Below are positions 8,378 to 17,220 of a DNA stretch of 64,000 bases, piece after piece (position 1 is the stretch's first letter; every line of letters starts with the position of its first letter). The notes under the pieces are model-generated. The model did not search any database and had not been told where the DNA came from. It saw only the letters and a program-made list of their open reading frames with translations. A program made the position numbers and the translations under genes. The DNA comes from Lysobacter sp. MMG2. Its GTDB lineage: Bacteria > Pseudomonadota > Gammaproteobacteria > Xanthomonadales > Xanthomonadaceae. The stretch is taken from assembly GCF_016735495.2 (NCBI RefSeq), contig NZ_JAERQY020000002.1, forward strand, positions 744,001 to 808,000, given 5' to 3'.

Positions 8378-9529
8378 ATGTCCGAAGACCAGGAAGACAA
8401 AACCGAACAGCCATCAGAAAAACGATTGCGCGAAGCGCGCGAACGCGGCGACGTTCCGCGATCGCGCGAATTGGGCAACGTGGCGGTGCTCGGCTGCGCG
8501 GCGATGGCGCTGGTCGCGACCGGCTCCAGCATCGGCACCGCGTCGCAGGACTGGCTGCGCGAAGCGCTCACCCTCGATCCGGCGATGCTCGGCCAGCACG
8601 ACCGCCTCCTCACGCACGCCGCGCTGCTGCTGCTCGGCCTGGTCAAGCCGATGCTGCCCATCCTGCTGGCCGCGCTGGCCGCATGCTTCATCGCGCCGGC
8701 GGTGATGGGCGGATTGCGCTTCGCGTCGAAGTCGCTCGCCCCGGATTTCGCGCGCATGAGCCCGATGGCAGGCCTCAAGCGCATGTACGGAAAGGAAAGT
8801 CTCGCCGAGCTGGTGCGCTCGGTCCTGCGCGTGCTGCTCATCGGCGGCCTCGGCGGCATGGTGGTGTACGGCGCGTTCACCCACCTGATCGACATGGCGA
8901 AGATGCCGCTGAATGAAGCCGTCGGCGTGGGCCTGTCGTTGATCACCAAGGCGGTGCTGGCGATGGTCGGCGCACTCGGCGTACTGGCGCTGATCGACGT
9001 GCCCTGGCAGCACTTCCAGTACCGCAACAAGCTCAAGATGAGCAAGCAGGAACTGCGCGACGAATACAAGGAAAGCGAAGGCAATCCGGAAGTGAAGGCG
9101 CGTGTGCGCCAGATCGCCGCGCAGCTGTCGCGCCGCCAGATGATGGAAGCGGTGCCGACCGCCGACGTGATCGTCACCAACCCGACCCACTTCGCCGTCG
9201 CGCTCAAGTACGAGGCCGGCAAGATGCGCGCGCCCAAGGTCGTCGCCAAGGGCGTGGACGAGATGGCGCTGGCCATCCGCGACGTGGCCGGCAAGCACCG
9301 GGTCAGCATCGTCGAGGCACCGCCTCTGGCACGCGCCTTGTATCGGCATGCGCAGATCGACCAGGAGATCCCGGTGAAGCTCTACGCGGCCGTCGCGCAG
9401 GTGTTGTCCTACGTCTACCAGCTCAAGCGCTGGCACCCCGCGCACGGGCCGATGCCGAGCCTGGGCGATGTCTCCGTGGACTCCGTGCTGGCCGATGGCG
9501 CAGCCGATGACGGAAAGCCGACGGCATGA
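8378..9529 (+). CDS. flhB: Flagellar export switch protein FlhB
   Basis: FlhB controls substrate-specificity switching of the export apparatus. The 383-residue product opens with the conserved EDQEDKTEQPSEKRLREARE region, has four membrane helices, and carries the autocleavage motif Asn268-Pro269-Thr270-His271 in its cytoplasmic domain. The last 30 or so residues are variable. GAGGGA precedes the ATG at a suitable distance. The stop overlaps the flhA ATG by four bases. Confidence 0.97.
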   Translation: MSEDQEDKTEQPSEKRLREARERGDVPRSRELGNVAVLGCAAMALVATGSSIGTASQDWLREALTLDPAMLGQHDRLLTHAALLLLGLVKPMLPILLAALAACFIAPAVMGGLRFASKSLAPDFARMSPMAGLKRMYGKESLAELVRSVLRVLLIGGLGGMVVYGAFTHLIDMAKMPLNEAVGVGLSLITKAVLAMVGALGVLALIDVPWQHFQYRNKLKMSKQELRDEYKESEGNPEVKARVRQIAAQLSRRQMMEAVPTADVIVTNPTHFAVALKYEAGKMRAPKVVAKGVDEMALAIRDVAGKHRVSIVEAPPLARALYRHAQIDQEIPVKLYAAVAQVLSYVYQLKRWHPAHGPMPSLGDVSVDSVLADGAADDGKPTA

Positions 9530-11592
9530 GCAGTCAGTTCTCTGTCGCCAACATGGGCCACGCCGTGAAGAGCGGCCTGGCGACGCCGGTGATCGTGCTG
9601 GCGATGCTCGCCATGGTCATCGTGCCGCTCTCGCCGCTGGTGCTGGACGCGCTGTTCACCGTCAACATCGCCATGTCGCTGGTGGTGCTGCTGGCGGTGG
9701 TGTACGTCAAGCGGCCGCTGGAGTTCTCGATCTTCCCCAGCGTGCTGCTGCTGGTCACGCTGCTGCGCCTGGCGCTGAACGTCGCCTCCACCCGCGTGGT
9801 GCTGCTGCACGGCCACCAGGGCCCGGCGGCGGCGGGCCACGTGATCGAATCCTTCGGCCAGTTCGTCATCGGCGGCAGCTTCGCGGTCGGCATCGTGGTG
9901 TTCGCGATCCTGACCATCGTCAACTTCGTCGTCGTCACCAAGGGCGCCGGGCGCATCTCGGAAGTGTCGGCGCGCTTCATCCTCGACGCCCTGCCCGGCA
10001 AGCAGATGGCGATCGACGCCGACCTCAACGCCGGCCTGCTCACCCGCGAAGACGCGAAGATGCGCCGCGAGGAAGTGCGCGCGGAAGCCGACTTCTACGG
10101 TTCGATGGACGGCGCCAGCAAGTTCGTGCGCGGCGACGCCATCGCCGGCCTGCTGATCCTGGCGATCAACATCATCGGCGGCGTGCTGATCGGCGTGCTC
10201 CAGCACGAGATGACGTTCAAGGACGCAGGCACCACGTACGTGTTGCTGGCGATCGGCGACGGCCTGGTCGCGCAGCTGCCGGCGCTGCTGATCTCCACCG
10301 CGGTCGCCATGCTGGTCACGCGCGCCACGCGCGAACAGGAAATGGGCGCGGCGGTCACCACGCAGGTGCTGCACCCGCGTGCGCTGGCCGTGGCGGCGGC
10401 GCTGATGGCGCTGGTCGGCATCGTGCCGGGCATGCCGAACGTGCCGTTCCTGATCCTGGCGGCGATGCTGGGATACGCGGCATGGCGGCTGCACAAGCGC
10501 TCGCTGGCGCCGCCGACGGACGTGATCGAAGGCGAGCTGGCCACCGCGGCCGCCGCCGCGCAGCCGGAACTGAGCTGGGACGAACTGCGTCCGGTCGAGC
10601 CGCTGGGCCTGGAAGTGGGTTATCGCCTGATCGCGCTGGTCGACAAGAACCAGGGCGGCGAACTGCTGGCGCGCCTGAAGGGCGTGCGCCGCAAATTGAC
10701 GCAGGACCTGGGTTTCCTGATTCCCGCCGTGCACGTGCGCGACAACCTCGAACTGGCGCCGGGCCTGTACCGCGTGCTCGTGCATGGCGTGCCGATCGCC
10801 AGCGGCGAGATCCACCCCGACCGCCACCTCGCGCTCGACCCGGGCCACGTGTTCGGCAAGCTCGAAGGCATTCCCGGCAAGGACCCGGCGTTCGGACTGG
10901 ACGCGGTGTGGATCCAGCCGGGCCAGCGCGCGCAGGCCGAATCGCTGGGCTACACGGTGGTCGATGCGGCCACCGTGGTCGCCACGCACCTCTCGCACCT
11001 GGTGCGCGAACGCGCCGCCGAACTGCTCGGCCACGAGGAAGTGCAGCAGCTGCTGGCCACGCTGGGCCGCGCCTCGCCGCGCCTGGTCGAAGACCTGACG
11101 CCGAAGCTGCTGCCGCTGTCGACCGTGGTGCGCGTGCTGCAGTCGCTATTGGCCGAACGCGTGCCGGTGCGGCAGCTGCGGCAGATCGTCGAAGCGTTGC
11201 TGGAACACGGCGCGCACACGCAGGACCCGGCGCTGCTGACGGCCGCCGTGCGCACCGCGCTGGGCCGATTCATCGTCCAGGAACTCAACGGACTGGGCGC
11301 CGAACTGCCCGTCTATACCTTGGCGCCGGCTTTGGAACGGGTATTGCAGGACTCCGTCAGCGGCCAGGGCGCCGCGCTGGAACCCGGACTCGCCGAGCGT
11401 CTGCATCAGAACCTCAGCGAGTGCGTCACCCGCCAGGAAGGCCGCGGCGAACCCGCGGTGCTGCTGGTTCCCGGTGGGATCCGTTCCGCGATCGCCCGGC
11501 TCGTGCGGCACAGCGTCCCCGCGCTGACCGTGCTGGCCTACGGCGAAGTGCCGGAGGACAAGCGGTTGCGGTTGGTGGGGTCGGTGGGGTGA
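9526..11592 (+). CDS. flhA: Flagellar export gate protein FlhA
   Basis: FlhA forms the nonameric export-gate ring that receives cargo and chaperones. The 688-residue product has an N-terminal half with about eight membrane helices, the family signature region around residues 138-165 (RISEVSARFILDALPGKQMA) and a large cytoplasmic C-terminal domain. Length and motifs are normal. It overlaps flhB by four bases, and the two are probably one transcription unit. Confidence 0.97.
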   Translation: MSSQFSVANMGHAVKSGLATPVIVLAMLAMVIVPLSPLVLDALFTVNIAMSLVVLLAVVYVKRPLEFSIFPSVLLLVTLLRLALNVASTRVVLLHGHQGPAAAGHVIESFGQFVIGGSFAVGIVVFAILTIVNFVVVTKGAGRISEVSARFILDALPGKQMAIDADLNAGLLTREDAKMRREEVRAEADFYGSMDGASKFVRGDAIAGLLILAINIIGGVLIGVLQHEMTFKDAGTTYVLLAIGDGLVAQLPALLISTAVAMLVTRATREQEMGAAVTTQVLHPRALAVAAALMALVGIVPGMPNVPFLILAAMLGYAAWRLHKRSLAPPTDVIEGELATAAAAAQPELSWDELRPVEPLGLEVGYRLIALVDKNQGGELLARLKGVRRKLTQDLGFLIPAVHVRDNLELAPGLYRVLVHGVPIASGEIHPDRHLALDPGHVFGKLEGIPGKDPAFGLDAVWIQPGQRAQAESLGYTVVDAATVVATHLSHLVRERAAELLGHEEVQQLLATLGRASPRLVEDLTPKLLPLSTVVRVLQSLLAERVPVRQLRQIVEALLEHGAHTQDPALLTAAVRTALGRFIVQELNGLGAELPVYTLAPALERVLQDSVSGQGAALEPGLAERLHQNLSECVTRQEGRGEPAVLLVPGGIRSAIARLVRHSVPALTVLAYGEVPEDKRLRLVGSVG

Positions 11593-11790
11593 AAAGCCGG
11601 GATTGGGAGTTCGGGATTGGGGATTCGTAGGAGCAAAAGCATGACTCACGCCCACTTCAATGATTCGCCGGTCGCCCCTCCGCTTTTGCGAATCCCGAAT
11701 CTCGAATCACGAATCCCGGCTTTACCGAATCTCGAATCACGAATCCCCGCTTCACCCAATCCCGAATCCCGAATCCCGAATCCCGGCTGT
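11593..11790. repeat. Family E tandem repeat of GAATC/CGAAT units, flhA-flhF gap
   Basis: The 204-base gap is built from short units such as GAATCCCGAATCTCGAATCA, present many times as direct repeats from about 11690 to 11787. An inverted version (GGGATTGGGGATTCG) lies at about 11613-11627. No gene is seen in the gap. Confidence 0.8.
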
Positions 11791-11796
11791 TAAACC

Positions 11797-14151
11797 ATGC
11801 GAATCAAACGTTTCATCGCCCCCGACATGCGCACCGCGCTGCGCATGGTGCGCGACGAACAGGGGCCCGATGCGGTGATCCTGTCGAACCGTCCGGTCGA
11901 GGACGGCATCGAGATCGTCTCGGCCACCGACTACGACGAATCCCTGGCGCAGCAGGCCCTGCGCGCCGCGTTGCCGTCGCTGCCCGCCGCGCCCGCGCCG
12001 GTGGCCTCGCCGAGCACGCCGGCGACGGTGGCGGCGGTGGTGCCGATGACGAAGTCGATGTCGAATGCCTCGAACGAAGCTCCACCTCCCCTGCGTGCAG
12101 GGGGTGAGGAGGGACGTCTGCGCGCCACTGGCGCGCGTCCCGACGAACGCCTTCGGGTTATGCCCGAAGGCCGGGACAGTTGGGGAGGGGTCGCGAAGCC
12201 GCGCAGCGGCGAGCTTGGAGTCGCGACGCATCGCGGCGAGCTCGGCGCTGACGCGCCTCACTACTCCCTCCCAACCTCCCCCGCCAAGGAGGGGGAGGAG
12301 CAAAAAAGCTCGCGCATGTCCTCGCTCGCCGCACTGCTCACCAAGCCGGTGAAGGGCAAGCCCGCCTGGACCGCGCCGTCGGCCGAGTCCACCGTCGAAA
12401 TGGAGCGCGTGGAAATGCAGCGCATCGAAATCGAAGACGAAGAACCCGCCGTCGTCGCGCTCTCCGACAAGGCACGCGCGAAGATCGCCGAATCCCCGAT
12501 CCGCGGCCGCGCCGTGTTCGCCATCGGCGACGGCACGCGCGTGGAAACCGCGCCGCGCGCGCCGAAGGTCGAGACGCAGGTGGCCGACGCGCGCCCCAAG
12601 CCCGACACCTCGCGCTTCGACGCGATGATGGCCGCGCTGATCCCGCAGGGGGAGAAGTTCGAGGCGGCAGCGGCGGCGTTCGCGCAGGCCGCACCCGCCG
12701 GCACCAGCACATCGCACGATGCGCCGGTGCAGGAAGCAACAAGGGACAGCGTCACCGACCCGACACACGTCGCGCCCACGGCTGCGGTCGGAATCGGTGA
12801 CGCTGCTCCCTCTCTATCGGCCGATGTCGCCGCGCTTGAAGGGGCGCGGGCGACGCAGCCCAGCGAGCCGATCTCGCACGAATACCGCAGCCTTGCGGAT
12901 CTGTGGAGCGATGACGCTTTGCTTCCCTCTCCCGACGGGAGAGGGATCGAGGGTGAGGGGCGCAATCAGGACCACCTCGCCGATGGCACTGCCTTCAAGG
13001 GTTCTGCCTCCTACGTCGATCTGTTGACGAATCACTCCGTTGCCCCTCACCCCGACCCCCAAGCCCAAACGCACAGCGTTTGGGCGTTCGATGGCGCGCG
13101 AACCAGTGGTTCGCAAGCAGCGCCCTCTCACTCCGAGAGGAGAGGGGCTCAAGCGCTCGCGCCTCAAACGCCCGCCGCTGCGCCCCACCTCCACGCCGTC
13201 GCCGACGCACGCGACCCGTCCATGCTCGCCATGCGCGACGAACTGGCGACGATGCGCGCGATGATCGAGCGCGAGTTCGGCCAGCTCACCGTCGAACGCC
13301 TGCGCGGTTCGCCGGCGCGCGCGGCGGCGTTCGACCTGCTGATGAGCTACGGCTGCGACGAGAATCTGGCGCAGACGATCGCCGGCCGCATCGACGCCCG
13401 CCTCGACCCGGCGCAGGTGCGCGAGCCGATGCTGGAAGAACTGGCGCGCGCGATCTCCGTCGCCCGCCACGAACCCATCGACGACGGCGGCGTGATCGCC
13501 CTGGTCGGCCCGACCGGCGCCGGCAAGACGACCACCGCCGCCAAGCTCGCCGCGCGTTTCGCCCAGCGCCACCGGGCCCGCGACGTCGCCCTGGTCACCA
13601 CCGACACCGAGCGCCCCGGCGCGACGGAGCAGCTGCACATCCTCGGCCGCCGACTGGGCGTGACGGTGTGCGAGGCCAACGGCCCGGAAGCGCTGAACGA
13701 CGCCCTCGACCAGCTCGCCGACTACCCGCTGGTGCTGGTCGACACCGCCGGCCACGGCCTGCGCGACCGCGCCCTGCTCGGCCAGATCCTGTGGCTGCGC
13801 GCGGCCAAGCGCGTGCGCAGCCTGCTCGTGCTGCCGGCCAACACGAATGCCCATGACCTGGGCGAAGTGGTGCGCCGCTACCGCCCGGCCTCACCGGAAG
13901 GCGTGGTGCTGACCAAGCTGGACGAGACCGGCCGCCTGGGTTCGCCCCTGTCGGTGCTGGTCCAGCACGGCCTGAGCCTGGCCTACACCACCGACGGCCA
14001 GCAGGTCCCGACCGACATTGCCGCCGCGGACGCACGCCGTCTCGTTTTGACCCTCGAGAAAGTGCGACGTGCTGCCGATAACCCCCTCGGGTCTCTCGAC
14101 GCCCGTCCTGTGACCCTCCCCACCGAGGACCGCCATGCCATCGCCAGCTGA
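11797..14151 (+). CDS. flhF: Polar flagellar placement GTPase FlhF with two repeat-derived insertions
   Basis: FlhF is an SRP-family GTPase that targets the first flagellar components to the cell pole. The C-terminal NG domain is intact: a P-loop GPTGAGKTT with Lys577, then TTDTERPGATEQL, the DTAG motif and TKLDETGRLG. The conserved N-terminus MRIKRFIAPDMRTALRMVRDE is also present. At 784 residues the protein is far longer than usual (roughly 400-500). The excess lies in the linker, where two Family D repeats encode about residues 96-170 and 375-453. It overlaps flhG by 17 bases. Confidence 0.93.
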   Translation: MRIKRFIAPDMRTALRMVRDEQGPDAVILSNRPVEDGIEIVSATDYDESLAQQALRAALPSLPAAPAPVASPSTPATVAAVVPMTKSMSNASNEAPPPLRAGGEEGRLRATGARPDERLRVMPEGRDSWGGVAKPRSGELGVATHRGELGADAPHYSLPTSPAKEGEEQKSSRMSSLAALLTKPVKGKPAWTAPSAESTVEMERVEMQRIEIEDEEPAVVALSDKARAKIAESPIRGRAVFAIGDGTRVETAPRAPKVETQVADARPKPDTSRFDAMMAALIPQGEKFEAAAAAFAQAAPAGTSTSHDAPVQEATRDSVTDPTHVAPTAAVGIGDAAPSLSADVAALEGARATQPSEPISHEYRSLADLWSDDALLPSPDGRGIEGEGRNQDHLADGTAFKGSASYVDLLTNHSVAPHPDPQAQTHSVWAFDGARTSGSQAAPSHSERRGAQALAPQTPAAAPHLHAVADARDPSMLAMRDELATMRAMIEREFGQLTVERLRGSPARAAAFDLLMSYGCDENLAQTIAGRIDARLDPAQVREPMLEELARAISVARHEPIDDGGVIALVGPTGAGKTTTAAKLAARFAQRHRARDVALVTTDTERPGATEQLHILGRRLGVTVCEANGPEALNDALDQLADYPLVLVDTAGHGLRDRALLGQILWLRAAKRVRSLLVLPANTNAHDLGEVVRRYRPASPEGVVLTKLDETGRLGSPLSVLVQHGLSLAYTTDGQQVPTDIAAADARRLVLTLEKVRRAADNPLGSLDARPVTLPTEDRHAIAS
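12082..12305. repeat. Family D repeat inside flhF, first copy
   Basis: The block starts with CACCTCCCCTGCGTGCAGGG and ends in CTCCCAACCTCCC plus an AGGAGGGGGAGGAG run. Its first 66 bases are the reverse complement of 5292-5357 in fliO, with few differences. It is read in a different frame from the copies in fliO and cheA. Confidence 0.85.
12921..13155. repeat. Family D-like repeat inside flhF, second copy
   Basis: The block is bounded by CCCTCTCCCGACGGGAGAGG and by CTCACTCCGAGAGGAGAGGG, with an inner segment GCGTTCGATGGCGCGCGAAC related in layout to the fliO and flhF copies. It has no stop codon in the flhF frame. Confidence 0.75.
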
Positions 14152-15049
14152 TCTCAATGCACCCGCGTCCAGTGCGCCCGTGTCCGGCGCGCGCGCCCCG
14201 GTGCGCGTCATCGCCGTGGCCAGCGGCAAGGGCGGTGTCGGCAAGACCTCCGTCTCGGTGAACCTCGCCATGGCCCTGGTCCACGCCGGCCAGCGCACGC
14301 TGCTGCTGGACACCGACCTGGGCCTTGCCAACGTCGACGTGATGCTCGGCCTGTCGCCGCAGTTCACGCTGGCCGACGTCTTCGCCGGTCGCTGCGAATT
14401 GCAGGACACCCTGCTGGAAGGCCCGCGCGGTTTGTGGGTGGTTCCGGCGGCGTCGGGCAAGCGCCACATGACCGAACTGCTGCCGCAGCAGCACATCGGC
14501 CTGGTGAACGCCTTCTGCCAGCTCGACCTGCCGCTGGACGCGATGGTGGTGGACAACGCCGCCGGCATCTCCGACAGCGTGCTCACCTTCTGCCAGGCCG
14601 CGCAGGACGTGGTGGTGGTGGTCTGCGACGAACCGGCCTCGGTCACCGACGCCTACGCGCTGATCAAGGTGCTCAGCCGCGAGCGCGGCGTGACCCGCGT
14701 GCAGGTGCTGGCCAACCAGGTCAACAACGCCATCGAAGGCAAGCAGCTGTTCGAGAAGCTCGAGCGCGTCAGCGCGCGCTTCCTCGACGTGACGCTGCAC
14801 TACCTCGGCGCGATTCCGCGCGACGAATGGCTGCGCCGCGCGATCCAGCGCCAGGAAGCCGTCGTGGAAGCCTTCCCGGGTTGTCCTTCGGCGCTGGCCT
14901 TCCGCGACATCGCACGGCGCGCGAACAGCTGGCAGTCGCCGGCCGGTCCGCGCGGCGGCGTCGAATTCTTCATGGAACGCCTCGTCGCGCACAGCGCGGG
15001 CGCCAGTGCGGCCAGCCACAACGATCCATTACGGAGCGCCGTCGCATGA
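14135..15049 (+). CDS. flhG: Flagellar number regulator FlhG (FleN), MinD-like ATPase
   Basis: FlhG/FleN limits polar flagella to one by antagonising FlhF and the master regulator FleQ. The 304-residue product has a deviant Walker A motif GKGGVGKTS (residues 31-39, Lys37), a DTDLGLANVD switch region and a MinD-like C-terminus. Its short N-terminal Ala/Pro-rich tail is unremarkable. The start lies within the end of flhF, and the stop overlaps the fliA ATG, so flhF-flhG-fliA are coupled. Confidence 0.95.
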   Translation: MPSPADLNAPASSAPVSGARAPVRVIAVASGKGGVGKTSVSVNLAMALVHAGQRTLLLDTDLGLANVDVMLGLSPQFTLADVFAGRCELQDTLLEGPRGLWVVPAASGKRHMTELLPQQHIGLVNAFCQLDLPLDAMVVDNAAGISDSVLTFCQAAQDVVVVVCDEPASVTDAYALIKVLSRERGVTRVQVLANQVNNAIEGKQLFEKLERVSARFLDVTLHYLGAIPRDEWLRRAIQRQEAVVEAFPGCPSALAFRDIARRANSWQSPAGPRGGVEFFMERLVAHSAGASAASHNDPLRSAVA

Positions 15050-15819
15050 ACGCCGCCGCCGCACAGTACAAGGCCACCCAGCGCGCCACCGACAACGCCA
15101 ACGCGACCGAGGTCGTCGAGAAGCACGGCGAACTCGTGCGCCGCATCGCCCACCACCTGGCCGCGCGATTGCCGGCGAGCGTGGAGATCGACGACCTCAT
15201 CCAGGCCGGCATGCTCGGCCTGATCGACGCGGCCCGCAATTTCCAGGCGGATCAAGGCGCGGCGTTCGAAACGTATGCCTCCATCCGCATCCGCGGCGCG
15301 ATGATCGACGAGATCCGCCGTGGCGACTGGGTGCCGCGCTCGGTGCATCGCCGTTACCGCGATGTCGTCGCCGCCACGCGCGAAGTCGAACAGCGCACCG
15401 GCCGCGCCGCGACCTCGCAGGAAGTGGCCAGCGCGCTCGAGGTTTCGCTGGACGAATACCACCGCATGCTCGAGGACGCCGCGCGCGGCCAGCTCATCAG
15501 CCTGGAAGCGCACCTGGACGAACACGAGGGCGAGCCGCACCTGGCCACGCACGGCGGCGCGACGCCGGCGCGCGAGTTCGAACACGGCGCGTTCCGCGAA
15601 GCCCTCGGCGGCGCGATCGCCAACCTGCCCGAACGCGAACAGCTGGTGCTGTCGCTGTACTACGAGCAGGAGCTGAACCTGCGCGAGATCGGCGCGGTGC
15701 TGAGCGTGAGCGAATCGCGCGTCTGCCAGATCCACGGCCAGGCGATGTTGCGCCTGCGCGCGCGTCTGGGCGAGTGGCGCGGCACGCATGAGGACGATGA
15801 GGACGAGCATGGGTATTGA
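15046..15819 (+). CDS. fliA: Flagellar sigma factor FliA (sigma-28)
   Basis: FliA directs RNA polymerase to late flagellar and chemotaxis genes. From ATG 15046 the product is 257 residues with sigma region 2 (ASVEIDDLIQAGMLGLIDAA, then RIRGAMIDEIRRGDWVPRSV), region 3, and region 4 with the LSVSESRVCQIHGQAMLRLR helix-turn-helix. The ATG overlaps the flhG stop. Probable targets within this window are the promoters at 23340, 34045, 34098 and 39790. Confidence 0.96.
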   Translation: MNAAAAQYKATQRATDNANATEVVEKHGELVRRIAHHLAARLPASVEIDDLIQAGMLGLIDAARNFQADQGAAFETYASIRIRGAMIDEIRRGDWVPRSVHRRYRDVVAATREVEQRTGRAATSQEVASALEVSLDEYHRMLEDAARGQLISLEAHLDEHEGEPHLATHGGATPAREFEHGAFREALGGAIANLPEREQLVLSLYYEQELNLREIGAVLSVSESRVCQIHGQAMLRLRARLGEWRGTHEDDEDEHGY

Positions 15820-15869
15820 GTTCGCCTTCGACAGTTGCGCACCTGTGCCGAATGACTCCGGCGCGACCG

Positions 15870-15984
15870 GCCCGTTCATCCTTCGACTTCGGGCCTTCGG
15901 CCCTACGCTCAGGACGAACGGGATCGTTTCACCGTTCGTCCTGAGCGTAGGCGCGCAGCGCCGAAGTCGAAGGAGCAACGGGCT
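15870..15984. repeat. Family B inverted repeat pair, fliA-cheY gap
   Basis: The two arms (about 15871-15922 and 15930-15983) are inverted copies of the CCGTTCGTCCTGAGCGTAGG unit, separated by only a few bases. They would form a long hairpin between fliA and cheY. Nothing else is seen in 15820-16044. Confidence 0.88.
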
Positions 15985-16044
15985 GATCACCATCACGCAT
16001 TGACGCTGTTCCCGACTTTCCTTCTGCACCAGAGCCAAGCCCAC

Positions 16045-16437
16045 ATGGACAAGAACATCCGCATCCTCATCGTCGACGACTTCTCGACCATGCGCCGCAT
16101 CGTCAAGAACCTGCTCAACGACCTGGGCTTCCACAACACCGCCGAGGCCGACGACGGCAGCACCGCGCTGATCGAACTGAAGAAAGCGTCGTACGACCTG
16201 GTCGTCACCGACTGGAACATGCCGGGCATGCCGGGCATCGACCTGCTCAAGGCGATCCGCGCCGACGCCGCGCTGGCGAAGATCCCGGTGCTGATGGTCA
16301 CCGCCGAAGCCAAGCGCGAGCAGATCATCGAAGCCGCACAGGCCGGCGTGAACGGTTACGTCATCAAGCCCTTCACCGCCGCGACGCTGGAAGACAAGCT
16401 CGCCAAGGTGTTCGAGCGCCTGGGAGCGGCCGCGTGA
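16045..16437 (+). CDS. cheY: Chemotaxis response regulator CheY (first cluster)
   Basis: CheY carries the phosphoryl signal from CheA to FliM. The 130-residue single receiver domain has Asp11-Asp12, phosphoacceptor Asp56, Thr86 and Lys108, the full active-site set. I chose ATG 16045 ([12 protein letters not shown]) because upstream in-frame codons only add residues that start inside the repeat-flanked gap. Its stop overlaps the start of cheZ, its phosphatase, which identifies it as the flagellar CheY. Confidence 0.96.
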   Translation: MDKNIRILIVDDFSTMRRIVKNLLNDLGFHNTAEADDGSTALIELKKASYDLVVTDWNMPGMPGIDLLKAIRADAALAKIPVLMVTAEAKREQIIEAAQAGVNGYVIKPFTAATLEDKLAKVFERLGAAA

Positions 16438-17069
16438 TCGAGGCGCCCGGCTCCGAGGTGGTCATCACGCAGGACCGCCAGGCCGTCATCGCGCGCCTGC
16501 ACGCGGCGCTGTGGGCGCTGGAGCACGACGACCTCGCCGGCTGGCGCAGCAATGTCGACGCGCTGATCCAGTGGCGCAGCCAGCCGCTGGTGCAGGGCCT
16601 GGCCAAGCTCGCGCGCGAACTGGAAAGCGCGCTGGGCGAAAGCAGCGGCGCGTCGTCGACGAGCGGTTCCCTGCCGGAAGCCTGCGCGCGCCTGGAACAC
16701 GTGGTGCACGTGAGCGAGGACGCCAGCCATCGCACGCTCGACCTGATCCAGGAATGCGGCGTGCTGCTGGGCACGCTGCCGGATGCCGCCGCCGAGGAAC
16801 AGGCCGCGACCATCGCCGCGATCCGCTCGCGCATGTCGGAAATGACCGCTGCGCAGGGGTACCAGGACCTGACCGGGCAGATCATCCGCCGCGTCGTGGT
16901 GCTGGTGCGCGCGGTGCACGCGGGCCTGGGCGAAGTCGTCGACACCGGCGACACGCCGTTGCACCTCAATCACAACTCGCGCGGCTTCGGCCCGTCGGTG
17001 GCGGGCGTGGATCCCGCACCGGCGACGCAGGACGACGCGAACGAACTGCTGTCTTCGCTGGGGTTGTAA
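16434..17069 (+). CDS. cheZ: CheY-P phosphatase CheZ
   Basis: CheZ dephosphorylates CheY-P. The 211-residue helical protein contains the active-site pattern YQDLTGQ with the catalytic Gln and ends in a CheY-binding tail ([11 protein letters not shown]) closely like that of enterobacterial CheZ. It overlaps cheY by four bases. A repeat gap separates it from cheA. Confidence 0.94.
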   Translation: MIEAPGSEVVITQDRQAVIARLHAALWALEHDDLAGWRSNVDALIQWRSQPLVQGLAKLARELESALGESSGASSTSGSLPEACARLEHVVHVSEDASHRTLDLIQECGVLLGTLPDAAAEEQAATIAAIRSRMSEMTAAQGYQDLTGQIIRRVVVLVRAVHAGLGEVVDTGDTPLHLNHNSRGFGPSVAGVDPAPATQDDANELLSSLGL

Positions 17070-17099
17070 CGATGGTTCGCCCGACGTTCATGCCGAGCC

Positions 17100-17178
17100 G
17101 TAGCCCGGGTAAGGCCGCAGGCCGCACCCGGGGTGCCGTCACGCTCGATCCCGGGTGCGCTTCGCTTACCCGGGCTAC
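17100..17178. repeat. Family C GTAG-headed REP pair, cheZ-cheA gap
   Basis: GTAGCCCGGGTAAGGCCGCA with a stem closing on CACCCGGGG is followed by its inverted partner GGTGCGCTTCGCTTACCCGG ending in GCTAC. The GTAG head plus hairpin is the layout of REP elements mobilised by RAYT transposases. Confidence 0.85.
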
Positions 17179-17220
17179 CCGCCTGCGCGGGAATGACGAA
17201 CTGCTTTCGAGGATTCGCCG

